A DNA stretch of 20,463 nucleotides from DATJFH01 sp035495815 (GCA_035495815.1 DATJFH010000055.1:1-20463); one strand, 5' to 3'; numbered from the stretch's first letter, positions 1-7,529 are shown. Translations and numbers: made by a program. The notes: a model not told the origin generated them from the sequence alone.

Positions 1-206
1 TGAACATCGCGGAACCGGGGGCCCTCATTGGTTTTGCTGGACCACGCGTCATCGAACAGACGATCCGTCAGAAGCTGCCCGAAGGATTCCAGCGAAGCGA
101 GTTCCTGGTCAAACACGGAATGCTCGACGCCGTCGTGCCGCGGCCTCAGATGAAGAGTTACATCGCAAAAGCCTTCGAATTCTTCTGCGGTCCCGTCGGG
201 TCATGA
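1..206 (+). CDS. accD: acetyl-CoA carboxylase carboxyltransferase subunit beta, C-terminal end (partial)
   Basis: The gene enters from the left edge, reading frame beginning at base 3, and ends with TGA at 204-206. About 67 C-terminal residues are visible. They contain GFAGPRVIEQTIRQKLPEGF followed by RSEFLVKHGMLDAVVPRP, the highly conserved end of the AccD carboxyltransferase (crotonase-fold) domain. AccD pairs with AccA and transfers the carboxyl group from carboxybiotin to acetyl-CoA, giving malonyl-CoA for fatty acid synthesis in the cytoplasm. The stop overlaps the folC start in an ATGA junction (203-206), so the two are probably co-transcribed and translationally coupled. The accD-folC order is common in bacteria. 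The catalytic core and the N-terminal zinc ribbon lie outside the window. Confidence 0.95.
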   Translation, partial: NIAEPGALIGFAGPRVIEQTIRQKLPEGFQRSEFLVKHGMLDAVVPRPQMKSYIAKAFEFFCGPVGS

Positions 207-1468
207 ACTATCCGGATTCGGTCCGGTTTCTCTACTCGCTCGGCAACGAAATCAAGACCGCGAAATTCGGCCTGGAGACGATTACCGCGCTCCTCGGCGC
301 CCTGGGGAATCCGCAGTCGGCGCGCCGCTTCGTGCACGTCGCCGGAACCAATGGAAAGGGCTCTACCTGCGCCATGCTCGAAGCGGCGCTTCGCGCCTCG
401 GGCTTGCGGACGGGACTCTACACATCGCCTCACCTCGAAAAGCCCGAGGAGCGCGTTCGGATCGGCGGCGATGCGGTGACCGAAGAGTCTTTTGCGGAAG
501 CTCTCAACCGCGTCCATGCAGCCGCGGAGGCACTTATCCGGGACGGCCGCATCGAGCGCCACCCGACGTATTTCGAGACCGTCACGGCGATGGCGTTCGT
601 CCTGTTCCGTCAGGCGCCTGTGGACATCGCCGTGCTCGAAACCGGCTTGGGAGGGCGACTAGATGCGACCAACGTCGTGACTCCCGCCGTGTCGGTGATC
701 ACCCGCGTCGATTTCGATCACGAAGCGCTCCTCGGACGCAGCCTCGAAGCCATCGCTTCGGAAAAGGCCGGTATCCTGAAGCCGGGCGTGCCAGCGGTCT
801 TCTCGCCCCAGAGGCCGGAAGCCGGCGCCGTGTTGCGCGGACGCGCGTCAGCCCTGGGATGTCCGGTCACCGGGGCGGAAGAGTGGACGATCGAAGATTG
901 CCGGCAGGACGCGCACGGCAGCCGCTTCACTGCCCGTCGCGGGAAGGAGGTCGTGCGCGTCCGCTGCCCCCTTCCCGGCGATCACCAGGTGGAAAACGCG
1001 GTGACGGCGGTGGCCGCGCTCCGGGTGTTGGACATTCCCGGCGGCGCTATCGAAGCGGGTATCGCCTCCGTGCGCTGGCCCGGACGGCTTGAAACCGTGT
1101 CCACGCGGCCGGAGATCATTCTTGACGGCGCGCATAACCCCTCCGGCGCCAGGGCCCTGGTGGACTTCATCCGGCGCTTCTACTGCGATCGGAAAGTGAC
1201 CTTGATTTATGGCGCGATGCGGGATAAGGCGGTCGCCGAGATGGCGTCGATCCTGTTCCCGGCGGCCGCTTCGGTGATCGTCACCGCGCCCGCGCAGGAG
1301 CGGGCGACGCGTCCGGAGACAATCCTCGGCCTGGCCGGCCATCCCGACATACGGATCGCCGGCAGCGTCAAGGAAGCGCTGGACCAGGTGAGAGGAGCCG
1401 GACCGGAAGAGGCCGTCTTCATCACCGGATCGCTGTTCGTGGTAGCGGAGGCCCGGCGGTTGATATAA
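203..1468 (+). CDS. folC: bifunctional dihydrofolate synthase / folylpolyglutamate synthase
   Basis: A 421-residue Mur-ligase-family enzyme of normal FolC length. FolC adds L-glutamate to dihydropteroate (making dihydrofolate) and then to reduced folates, using ATP, in the cytoplasm. Visible motifs are the P-loop GTNGKGS (residues 48-54), TSPHL (74-78), the ETGLGGRLDATNV block, DFDHEALLG with the EKAGILKPG block, GDHQVENA, WPGRLE, and the C-terminal-domain motif DGAHNP. The ATG at 203 is chosen because it overlaps the accD stop (ATGA) and places the N-terminal helix and P-loop at the usual distance. The plsC-like gene follows after 15 bases. No missing key residues were seen. Whether the enzyme has both activities or only one cannot be told from sequence alone. 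Confidence 0.95.
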   Translation: MNYPDSVRFLYSLGNEIKTAKFGLETITALLGALGNPQSARRFVHVAGTNGKGSTCAMLEAALRASGLRTGLYTSPHLEKPEERVRIGGDAVTEESFAEALNRVHAAAEALIRDGRIERHPTYFETVTAMAFVLFRQAPVDIAVLETGLGGRLDATNVVTPAVSVITRVDFDHEALLGRSLEAIASEKAGILKPGVPAVFSPQRPEAGAVLRGRASALGCPVTGAEEWTIEDCRQDAHGSRFTARRGKEVVRVRCPLPGDHQVENAVTAVAALRVLDIPGGAIEAGIASVRWPGRLETVSTRPEIILDGAHNPSGARALVDFIRRFYCDRKVTLIYGAMRDKAVAEMASILFPAAASVIVTAPAQERATRPETILGLAGHPDIRIAGSVKEALDQVRGAGPEEAVFITGSLFVVAEARRLI

Positions 1469-1483
1469 TTCCCCGGATCGAAC

Positions 1484-2233
1484 ATGTCGCCGGCCTACAT
1501 CCGTTCCCTGTTGATCACGGACCCCATCATCATCCTGGCCACCATCATCATGGGAACAATCTCACTGCTGGTGTCCCTTTTTGACTCGCAGGGGCGCGTG
1601 CAACACCAGATATCACGCGTCTGGTCGCGGATGCTGCTCATGGTTAGCGGCGTCAGAATGGAAATCGAAGGCCTCGAAAAAATCGACCTGCAGGGCGCTT
1701 ACGTGTTCGTCGCCAACCATCGCAGCCTGATGGATACACCCGTGGTGCTGGCGCACATCCCGCTCCAGTTCCGGTTCCTGGCGAAGAGGGGTTTGTTCAT
1801 GATCCCGATTTTGGGAACTCATCTTCGAAGAGCGGGACATCTTCCGGTCGTAAAGGGCGATCCGCGGGCGTCTCTCAGAAGCATGAGCGACGCCGCCAGA
1901 ATCATCCGCGAGCGTGGCGTTTCGGTCCTCTTGTTTCCGGAAGGTGGACGGAGCCAGGACGACACCCTGCTCGAATTTCGCGAAGGAGCCGCCTACATTG
2001 CCATCAAAGCGGGTGTGCCGGTAGTGCCGGTGGCGCTGATCGGGACCCGCAACGTACTCAAAATGGGTTCGATGCAGATCATGAGCGGAGTGGTGAAACT
2101 GCGCATCGGCGATCCGGTCGACACTTCGCGATTGACCTTGAAAGACAGATCCACGCTCACCCACGCACTCCGGGAGAAAGTAGGCGAGCTCCTGATGAAT
2201 GAATCAGTTTCCGAGCCGCAGAAGACGCGATAG
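1484..2233 (+). CDS. plsC: lysophospholipid acyltransferase (1-acyl-sn-glycerol-3-phosphate acyltransferase, PlsC family)
   Basis: A 249-residue membrane-associated acyltransferase. Family members move an acyl chain from acyl-ACP or acyl-CoA to lysophosphatidic acid, giving phosphatidic acid. A hydrophobic segment at about residues 8-32 should anchor it in the inner membrane. The catalytic HX4D motif is seen as NHRSLMD (H79, D84), followed by a KRGLFMIPILG block (about 101-111), the substrate-binding FPEGGRSQ (151-158), and the VPVVPVALIG block (about 179-188). These four blocks in this order define the family. The start ATG lies 15 bases after folC, with only a weak Shine-Dalgarno (GGAT), consistent with read-through from the accD-folC transcript. 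Other PlsC-domain acyltransferases such as ornithine-lipid enzymes share these blocks, so substrate is inferred. The 3' end overlaps the facing small gene by 30 bases. Confidence 0.9.
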   Translation: MSPAYIRSLLITDPIIILATIIMGTISLLVSLFDSQGRVQHQISRVWSRMLLMVSGVRMEIEGLEKIDLQGAYVFVANHRSLMDTPVVLAHIPLQFRFLAKRGLFMIPILGTHLRRAGHLPVVKGDPRASLRSMSDAARIIRERGVSVLLFPEGGRSQDDTLLEFREGAAYIAIKAGVPVVPVALIGTRNVLKMGSMQIMSGVVKLRIGDPVDTSRLTLKDRSTLTHALREKVGELLMNESVSEPQKTR

Positions 2234-2458
2234 TCCCTGTATTGGGCGAGTCACCGGATGTTCGGGTGGCGCATCCAGCGGCGACGGCGCCGATTGCTCC
2301 TCCATTCGCATTTCGTCCCAATTATAGGAAAACTCTTTGCCGCAGTCGAGACACGTGACATAGGCGCCGATACGTCCAGCCGGCCGCTTTGGAGTGATCG
2401 GGAAGGTAGTTCGCCGGTGCGAACAACCGAAAAACGTGTTAAGGACCGAATTCAGCAT
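2204..2458 (-). CDS. small Cys-rich (zinc-ribbon-like) conserved protein of unknown function
   Basis: An 84-residue protein read from ATG at 2458-2456. That start is chosen over the longer frame because a good Shine-Dalgarno (AGGGG, about nine bases upstream) precedes it. Near the N terminus it has FFGCSHRRTTFPITPK and then YVTCLDCGKEFSYNW. The C-x-H and C-x-x-C spacing suggests a single metal site of zinc-ribbon type. The last third is polar and proline-rich, probably disordered. I associate small proteins with the CLDCGKEF signature with acidobacterial genomes, but know of no assigned function. It is transcribed toward plsC and overlaps its end by 30 bases. Zinc binding is inference; nothing in the context reveals a role. 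Confidence 0.72.
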   Translation of the reverse strand: MLNSVLNTFFGCSHRRTTFPITPKRPAGRIGAYVTCLDCGKEFSYNWDEMRMEEQSAPSPLDAPPEHPVTRPIQGLSRLLRLGN

Positions 2459-2807
2459 AAAGTGGCACCCCTGAAAGTTCAGACGAACCCTCGGGCCAAT
2501 GCGTTGCACTTTAAGTGCCATCCTTTTGCCGACATCAGAATCAGCTTTAAAGCTACCTTTGCCGGGATATAAAACTTACTCTTGAATGAATTTCCTGAGA
2601 AGGATTTACGTAAGGTTTGGCGGCGTCCCGAGAGTGGCTCGAGCGATTATCTAAGGCCTTATCGGGCGCTTCCACCGTATATCCGTTGGCCGTACAATTG
2701 CCGCCGGTTAGCGCATGCGTGTCACGGGTGTTCTTAAACACTCCCGGTGGCCGAAATCCAGGAGAATTACTGTCCAGGAGATTACTGTCCAGGAGAATTA
2801 CTGTCAA
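2459..2807. other. intergenic region between divergently transcribed genes
   Basis: This 349-base stretch separates the minus-strand Cys-rich gene from the plus-strand exported-repeat gene, so it should hold promoters for both. Short ORFs here show no recognisable protein features. Visible structure: an interrupted palindrome GCACTT-T-AAGTGC (2506-2518); a perfect 12-base palindrome AGCTTTAAAGCT (2543-2554) flanked by the near-direct repeat CCTTTTGCCG / CCTTTGCCGG (2522-2531, 2556-2565); an imperfect hairpin at about 2723-2749 with loop CTTA; and the tandem Shine-Dalgarno repeats at its right end. I could not fix a convincing -35/-10 pair. Confidence 0.5.
2758..2804 (+). repeat. three tandem copies of a 15-16 bp Shine-Dalgarno-containing unit
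   Basis: Three head-to-tail units: CCAGGAGAATTACTGT (2758-2773), CCAGGAGATTACTGT (2774-2788, one A shorter) and CCAGGAGAATTACTGT (2789-2804). The third is followed by CAA and then the ATG at 2808. Each unit carries AGGAG, so three potential ribosome-binding cores sit in a row. The core nearest the start is 12 bases from the ATG, slightly long for an ideal spacing. Unit number could change by strand slippage and might tune translation of the exported protein downstream; that effect is inference. Confidence 0.85.
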
Positions 2808-3911
2808 ATGAAGCTACAGACAATGCTTGCAACAGTCGCATCCGTACTTATCGGCGCATCGCTGGCAGCCCCTCAACTCCAGGCCCGGACCTGTTCGGGG
2901 AACGGCGATATCGTCGGATCTTACGGTTTTACAGCCTCCAGAGCCGGTTTTTTCCTGCTCGGAGCCACAGCCCCCGGAACCAACTCGGGACCGCTCGTTC
3001 CAGTCCCGGTAACGCCGCCGGGAACCAGCGGAGCCGCGGTTGTCGGTAGTAACACTCCGATCGGCAATCTGGTAAGCGGCTTGTTAAACCGCAACAGCTT
3101 TTCCGTTGTCGGCCGTATGTTTGCCGACGGAATGGGGAACCTTTTCGCCGCCAACTCCAATGGCGTATTACTGACCAACGTCCTGGTCGGGACCTACGTC
3201 GTGACGCCCGATTGCGCAGTGACAATGACTGTCGGCGATCCCTTCTCGACTACGACTACCACCCCGATCGGCGGCGTGTTCGGAGCGCCGGGAGTCAACC
3301 TGGGAAGTCACACGGTCAACCTCGAGGGAGTGATCGTCGATTCCGGCAATAGCAGCGAAATCCATCTCGTGGTAACCAACGCCGGCGGCGCGGGCGCCAC
3401 GGTCACGATGGTCAAGACGTCCCAATTCAGCTCCTGCACCAACGCTTCGATTTTTGGAAACTACGCGGTGAGCGGCCAGGGTATGGTTACGTCAGCCACC
3501 GCGACCGGCACGACTACCGGCGGCGGCCTGACCGGTGGAGGGGGAGTGACGACGACGGGAACCACGGGAACCGCCGGCGCCTTCACCTCGGGAGTGGCCG
3601 GCTCGCTGGGGACGCCTTTCCTCCTGCTCGGCCGCACCGTCGCCGACGGCGCCGGAAATCTGGTGACGGATTTTTCGTCCACCAACGCCACCGTCAAGCG
3701 GGCGATCACTGGAACCTACACCGTGAACGCCGACTGCACCGGAACCGCACGTCTGCAGGATACCAGTGGCGTGGCGCGAAACATCAGCTTCGTGCTGGTC
3801 AATGAAGCAGCCGCCTGTTCGAACGGCCTGCAAACCGGAGCCCGGCAATCGCTGCAGTTTGTCTTCACCGACCCGGGTGTGATCGGTTCCGGCGAGGCGC
3901 GTCAGCAGTAG
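2808..3911 (+). CDS. exported protein with two tandem Cys-pair repeat domains, function unknown
   Basis: A 367-residue protein rich in Gly, Thr, Ala and Val. The ATG at 2808 is chosen because it gives a classical signal peptide (MKLQTMLATVASVLIGASLA, cleavage probably after LQA at about residue 26) and follows the repeated AGGAG elements. A frame open further upstream would spoil the signal peptide. The mature part is two homologous repeats. Repeat 1 (about 28-205) has C29, GSYGF, GRMFADGMGNL and GTYVVTPDC (C136). Repeat 2 (about 208-367) has C210, GNYAV, GRTVADGAGNL and GTYTVNADC (C310); C337 lies beyond. One Cys pair per repeat suggests disulfides in a beta-rich extracytoplasmic fold. Repeat 2 contains a low-complexity Gly/Thr insert (about 230-262). 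A decayed paralogue lies downstream. I do not recognise a function. Confidence 0.8.
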   Translation: MKLQTMLATVASVLIGASLAAPQLQARTCSGNGDIVGSYGFTASRAGFFLLGATAPGTNSGPLVPVPVTPPGTSGAAVVGSNTPIGNLVSGLLNRNSFSVVGRMFADGMGNLFAANSNGVLLTNVLVGTYVVTPDCAVTMTVGDPFSTTTTTPIGGVFGAPGVNLGSHTVNLEGVIVDSGNSSEIHLVVTNAGGAGATVTMVKTSQFSSCTNASIFGNYAVSGQGMVTSATATGTTTGGGLTGGGGVTTTGTTGTAGAFTSGVAGSLGTPFLLLGRTVADGAGNLVTDFSSTNATVKRAITGTYTVNADCTGTARLQDTSGVARNISFVLVNEAAACSNGLQTGARQSLQFVFTDPGVIGSGEARQQ

Positions 3912-3935
3912 CTTCAAGCGCATCAAGAAGAGTAT

Positions 3936-3970
3936 CCGGCCGCGGCGTTACATAGGTCAGCCGCGGCCGG
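3936..3970. terminator. perfect 11-bp GC-rich inverted repeat, probable terminator hairpin
   Basis: CCGGCCGCGGC (3936-3946) and GCCGCGGCCGG (3960-3970) are exact reverse complements separated by a 13-base loop. The hairpin begins 24 bases after the stop of the exported-repeat gene, where a transcription terminator is expected. No clear U-tract follows on the plus strand (GTCCTTAAAAGG), so it is not a textbook intrinsic terminator. It may stabilise the mRNA 3' end or act with Rho. Confidence 0.6.
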
Positions 3971-4171
3971 GTCCTTAAAAGGTCCCTAAGTATCGTTAAC
4001 CGTCCCTCCCAAGCTCTCTCCTGATTCCTGCTACTTTTCGCGCCGATGGTGTTCGGAAGTACACAGGCTTTCCACGGATCCGCGTTCACCCGGGGACACA
4101 AAACCACCGAAGTCTGTTTTGGCCCTATCGAGCCCCGCTTTGTATCCTCGTAATTTCTGGTCAAAAAGCGT

Positions 4172-4619
4172 ATGGGTAAGCTCAATTACCTGGGCACGCT
4201 GATTTCAGGAGGGGCGCTTGCCCTCGCGCCGCCTTTACAAGCCCGCAGTTGCAGGGAAACGGAGACGCCATCGGCGGCTACGCGCTGGGCTGAGGCAGGA
4301 GTTCCGATTTCGTCCCGCAGGCAACCACGGCCGTGACCCCGATCGGAGGCAGTACGACCCGGTTGGGAGCGCTGGCCGCCGGCGCGGCCAACACAGCGGC
4401 GTTTTCTTCGGTCGGCAGACTGTTCCTGGACGGTAACGGCTTCATGTTCGCCAGCGGGACGGCGGGCGGAGCGTTGGCGCACGTAGGCACTTATCTGGTC
4501 AACCCGGATTGCACCATTTCGGCGACCATCACGGACACTTTCGCGCAGCCTGGAGCCGCCGGTCTGACGCCCGTGCAGGTCAGCGTCACGTTCGAGGGCG
4601 TGGTGGGCCAGAGCGCCAA
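4172..4619 (+). pseudogene. decayed paralogue of the upstream exported repeat protein (5' part of a mosaic pseudogene)
   Basis: The ATG at 4172 opens a signal-peptide-like sequence (MGKLNYLGTLISGGALALAP, then PLQARSC) resembling that of the exported gene at 2808. The frame then breaks: one base is missing near 4254, where the codons for C-S-G-N-G-D would be expected. The restored frame reads GNGDAIGGYALG and meets an in-frame TGA at 4291-4293. Beyond it the same frame continues with VTPIGG, VGRLFLDGNGFMFASG and VGTYLVNPDCTISATITDTF, matching repeat 1 of the intact paralogue. Similarity stops at about 4619, where a TonB-dependent-receptor remnant begins. Two independent lesions and the abrupt junction argue that this is a true pseudogene. 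Confidence 0.8.
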
Positions 4620-5254
4620 GACATCGACAACCGCCAGAACTCCTTCCACCGGTTCGCCATCAACCCGGCGTGCAATTGTCCCGGAACCGTCATCTGGTCC
4701 GGACGCAACGGCGTCAGCCGGTACGCTCACAACTTCGACAAGAACAATTTCGGCCCGCGCGCCGGACTGGTCCGCGCCCGGCGCCGCCGTGGTCTACACC
4801 GGGCAGTACGATCAGGCCACTCCGGTGGTCTCCAATTTCGGATTCAGCGTGCAAGGCGACTTCGTCTCTCCCGATAACGGGCTGACGGGGCCGCTGCGGC
4901 TGAGCGCGGGCATACCGCCCATCGCGCTGCCAACCGAACAGGATCTGAAGCCCGGCTTCGGGACTGTCGCCATCGGCCAGCCGACCAAGGTCTCCGTGGA
5001 ATTTTTTGAGCCGGACGGCCGGGCCACCGGCTACCTGACCACCTTCAACTTCAATATCGAGCGGCAGCTTCCCGGCCAGATGCTGCTCGAGCTGGGATAT
5101 CTGAGCACGCTCGGCCACAAGCTGCCGGCCCCGGCGTCGCTGACCCAGAACCCAGGTGCGGCCGGAGCTGCTGGGACCGGGCAACGCTCAATCGCGGCGT
5201 CCGTTCCCACAGTTCGCCGACGTGACCGTCGCCGCCGCTACACCGACGGCTTGA
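4605..5254 (+). pseudogene. interior fragment of an Oar-like TonB-dependent receptor, frameshifted (3' part of the mosaic pseudogene)
   Basis: Three frames must be joined to read it. The first (about 4605-4780) gives NRQNSFHRFAINPA and then GRNGVSRYAHNFDKNNFGPR. The second (about 4790-5150) gives VVYTGQYDQATPVVSNFGFS, GFGTVAIGQ, TTFNFNIERQLPGQMLLELG and YLSTLGHKLPAPASLTQN. The third, after an apparent one-base insertion near 5150-5155, gives VRPELLGPGNAQSRRPFPQF and ADVTVAAATPTA, ending with TGA at 5252-5254. The NNFGPR, NIERQLPG and RRPFPQFADV blocks are typical of the large acidobacterial outer-membrane receptors with a carboxypeptidase-regulatory-like N-terminal domain. Only about 215 residues of a protein normally around 1,000 or more remain; plug domain and final strands are absent. 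Its end overlaps the recJ stop by 17 bases. Confidence 0.8.
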
Positions 5255-7007
5255 GGTCTTTCAGCGTCGCCGCCCAGCCCGCGTATCCTCGGGAGAGCGA
5301 GTAGGCATCCTCTTCCAGCTCGAAGACCACGTCGATTCTCGCCCCCGCAACCAGCTCGGACGCCCGCTCGAGGAAGTTCCACGCCTTCAACCGCATCGTC
5401 CGGCCGCCCTGCCGGACCAAAAAGCGGGCGTGCTTCTCTTTCATCCAGGCCGGGGGACTTGCGATCTCGACGCCGCGCGCGAGCAGCAGCGGCCGGGGAT
5501 TGCCCATCCCGAAAGGCTCGAGCGCCAGCGCCTCGGCCGCCGAGCGTTCCGTGATTTCATCGAGTCTGACGGCGGCGTCAACGGTGAGCGTCGGGATGAA
5601 ATCCTCCGCGGTCAGGCGTGCGGAGGCATAGGCGTTCAACCGGTCCCGGAACTGGTCCACGCGGTCCGACGGCAGCGTCAGGCCGGCCGCATGGAAGTGG
5701 CCGCCGAACTTCGTAAACAGCTCCGGCATCTGCTCCAGGGCGTCGAGCAGGTGGAAGGCGGAGATGCTGCGTCCGGACCCCTGAGCCAGGCCGTCTTCGG
5801 CCGTGTGCCCCAGAACGAAGGCCGGCCGGTGGAAGCGCTCCACCAGCCGCGCCGCCACGATGCCCAGCACCCCGCGGTGCCAGTCCTGCCCCGCGAAGAC
5901 CAGCGCGAAATTCCGGTCCGTCACCGGAGCCCCGTCGCACTCTTCGAGGATCGTCTTCAGGATCTGCGCTTCGGCCCCCCGCCGGTCGGTATTCAGCGCG
6001 TCGAGCTGCGCCGCCAGTTGTTCGGCGCGCGCGCCGTCGGTAGTGATCAGCAGCTCGATCACATCGCGCGCCGTGGCCATGCGGCCGGCGGCGTTGATGC
6101 GCGGCGCCACCTGGAACGCAACCTGACCCGCCGAGGGCACGCTGCCTTCGGGCAGTCCGGCCACCTTCAACAGCGCCCGCAGTCCGATATTGTTCACCAC
6201 CCTCAGGCCCGCCAGACCGTGCTTGACGATGATCCGATTCTCGCCGGTCAGCGGCACCACGTCCGCCACCGTCCCGATGGCCACCAGCTTGAGGAAGGAC
6301 TCGAGAACCCGCCGCAGCTTGCCTTCCGGCCAGCCCATCGTCTGGAGCAGCCCCTGCGCCAGCTTGAAGGCCACGCCCACGCCGCAGAGATTCTTTTCCG
6401 GATAGCGGCATTCCGGCTGGTTCGGATTGAGCACGGCCAGTGCGGGCGGAAGATCGGACTCCGGCAGGTGGTGATCGGTAATGATCACATCGATGCCCAG
6501 TTCCCTTGCCCGGCGCGTTACTTCGGCCGCGCGGATGCCCGTATCCACGCTGACGATCAGCCGCACGCCTTCCGCGGCCGCGCGCTCCACCACCTCGGCG
6601 CGCATCCCGTAGCCTTCCTTGAAGCGGTCCGGCACGTGAAAGATCGCCGCCCCGCCGGCCAGCTCGATGGCCTTTTTCAGCACCACTACGGACGTGGTTC
6701 CGTCCACGTCGTAATCGCCGTAAATCAGGATCTTCTCGCGGGCGGCGGCGGCCCGGCGCAAACGCTGCACGGCTTCGGGCATGCCGCGCATGCAGAGCGG
6801 ATCGTGCAGATCCTGCAGCGAGGGGTCGAGAAAACGGCGGGCGGCCCCCGGTTCCCGAATGCCGCGTCCAAACAGCACGCGCGCGGCGATCGGCCCCACC
6901 CCCACGGCGGCGCCGAAGGACTCGGCGGCGGCTTGCTCCAATTCAGGGAGCCGCCAGCGGTACTTTCCTCCGGGCGTTGCTTCTCCGGCTTGGGCCGAGG
7001 CGCTCAA
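5238..7007 (-). CDS. recJ: single-stranded-DNA-specific 5'-3' exonuclease RecJ
   Basis: A 589-residue DHH-superfamily nuclease that degrades single-stranded DNA 5' to 3' in recombinational, mismatch and base-excision repair. Visible metal-ligand motifs are GDYDVDG (97-103), SVDTG (153-157) and the signature DHH (178-180). CGVGVAFKL, RINAAGRM, GGHFHAAG and FGMGNPRP follow in family order, and length is normal. The start is TTG at 7007-7005, embedded in the upstream gene's stop as TTGA. No ATG lies early enough to keep the conserved N-terminal RWRLPE segment, and GGAGG sits 15 bases upstream, rather distant. Translation is therefore probably coupled to the preceding acidic protein. An opposite-strand frame is long but has no protein motifs. 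Confidence 0.95.
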   Translation of the reverse strand: MSASAQAGEATPGGKYRWRLPELEQAAAESFGAAVGVGPIAARVLFGRGIREPGAARRFLDPSLQDLHDPLCMRGMPEAVQRLRRAAAAREKILIYGDYDVDGTTSVVVLKKAIELAGGAAIFHVPDRFKEGYGMRAEVVERAAAEGVRLIVSVDTGIRAAEVTRRARELGIDVIITDHHLPESDLPPALAVLNPNQPECRYPEKNLCGVGVAFKLAQGLLQTMGWPEGKLRRVLESFLKLVAIGTVADVVPLTGENRIIVKHGLAGLRVVNNIGLRALLKVAGLPEGSVPSAGQVAFQVAPRINAAGRMATARDVIELLITTDGARAEQLAAQLDALNTDRRGAEAQILKTILEECDGAPVTDRNFALVFAGQDWHRGVLGIVAARLVERFHRPAFVLGHTAEDGLAQGSGRSISAFHLLDALEQMPELFTKFGGHFHAAGLTLPSDRVDQFRDRLNAYASARLTAEDFIPTLTVDAAVRLDEITERSAAEALALEPFGMGNPRPLLLARGVEIASPPAWMKEKHARFLVRQGGRTMRLKAWNFLERASELVAGARIDVVFELEEDAYSLSRGYAGWAATLKDLKPSV

Positions 7008-7516
7008 TTCTTGGAGTAGTAACCTCCAAACGAGCTGTCCGAACCGCCCTCCTCCTCCTCCTCGTCATCGTTGCCCGTCGGAGCCGCCGCCATGAGCAGT
7101 TCGGAGAGATCGAGGAAGGTCTGGAACCAGTCGGTCACCAGCTCGAATACGTACATGCGGCTCTTGTAATCGAAGGCGATTTCGAGACTGCAGGTGCGTC
7201 CGGCAAACGCCCGGAGGTCGGTGAGGTTGCGCTCGATCGAGCGATGCTCGTCCCGGCCGAACTCGCAATCCTCCAGCTGCTCCAGCGCATCGTCGATTTC
7301 GGTGGCTTCGAATTCCCGGTCGGCGAACACCACGATGCGGGCCTCCGATACTTTGGCGACCCCGAGAAACGATTTGTAATCGGGAAAAGATTCGGAATCC
7401 CAATAGATCGTGGGTACGCTTTCGAGGGATCCCGGCTGGCATCGGAAAACGGCAAATCCCTCCGCTTCGATGTAATCCAGCAGCTCCTGTTTGAGATGAT
7501 CCAGATTGAAAGTCAC
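7004..7516 (-). CDS. acidic protein of unknown function between the BMC aldehyde dehydrogenase and recJ
   Basis: A 170-residue, strongly acidic protein starting at GTG (7516-7514), 13 bases after the aldehyde dehydrogenase stop, with no clear Shine-Dalgarno. It overlaps the recJ start by TTGA. The body (about 1-145) reads as an alternating alpha/beta domain, with FPDYKSFLGVAK, ARIVVFADREFEATEIDDAL and YVFELVTDWFQTF. A linker then holds a run of seven acidic residues (D150-E156), followed by a Gly/Ser tail ending GGYYSKN. There is no signal peptide or membrane segment, so it is probably cytoplasmic. I do not recognise the family. Tight packing on both sides suggests co-expression, but whether it belongs with DNA repair or with the microcompartment pair is open. 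Confidence 0.75.
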   Translation of the reverse strand: MTFNLDHLKQELLDYIEAEGFAVFRCQPGSLESVPTIYWDSESFPDYKSFLGVAKVSEARIVVFADREFEATEIDDALEQLEDCEFGRDEHRSIERNLTDLRAFAGRTCSLEIAFDYKSRMYVFELVTDWFQTFLDLSELLMAAAPTGNDDEEEEEGGSDSSFGGYYSKN

Positions 7517-7529
7517 GGCTGTTTACCGT

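Noticed and set aside
4291..4293. In-frame TGA in the repeat-protein paralogue considered as a selenocysteine codon
   Set aside because: No nearby SECIS-like structure was recognised, the paralogue has no cysteine at this place, and other frameshifts show the gene is decayed.
4172..5254. Explaining the frameshifts here and at the right edge by poor sequencing
   Set aside because: About 14 kb of genes between the two regions shows no frameshift, and the truncations and fusion cannot come from base-call errors. Read-level checks are still needed for individual bases.
5430..7019. 529-residue open frame on the plus strand opposite recJ
   Set aside because: RecJ on the other strand has every family motif. 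This frame is His/Arg/Gln-rich with no domain pattern, the usual antisense shadow of a GC-rich gene.
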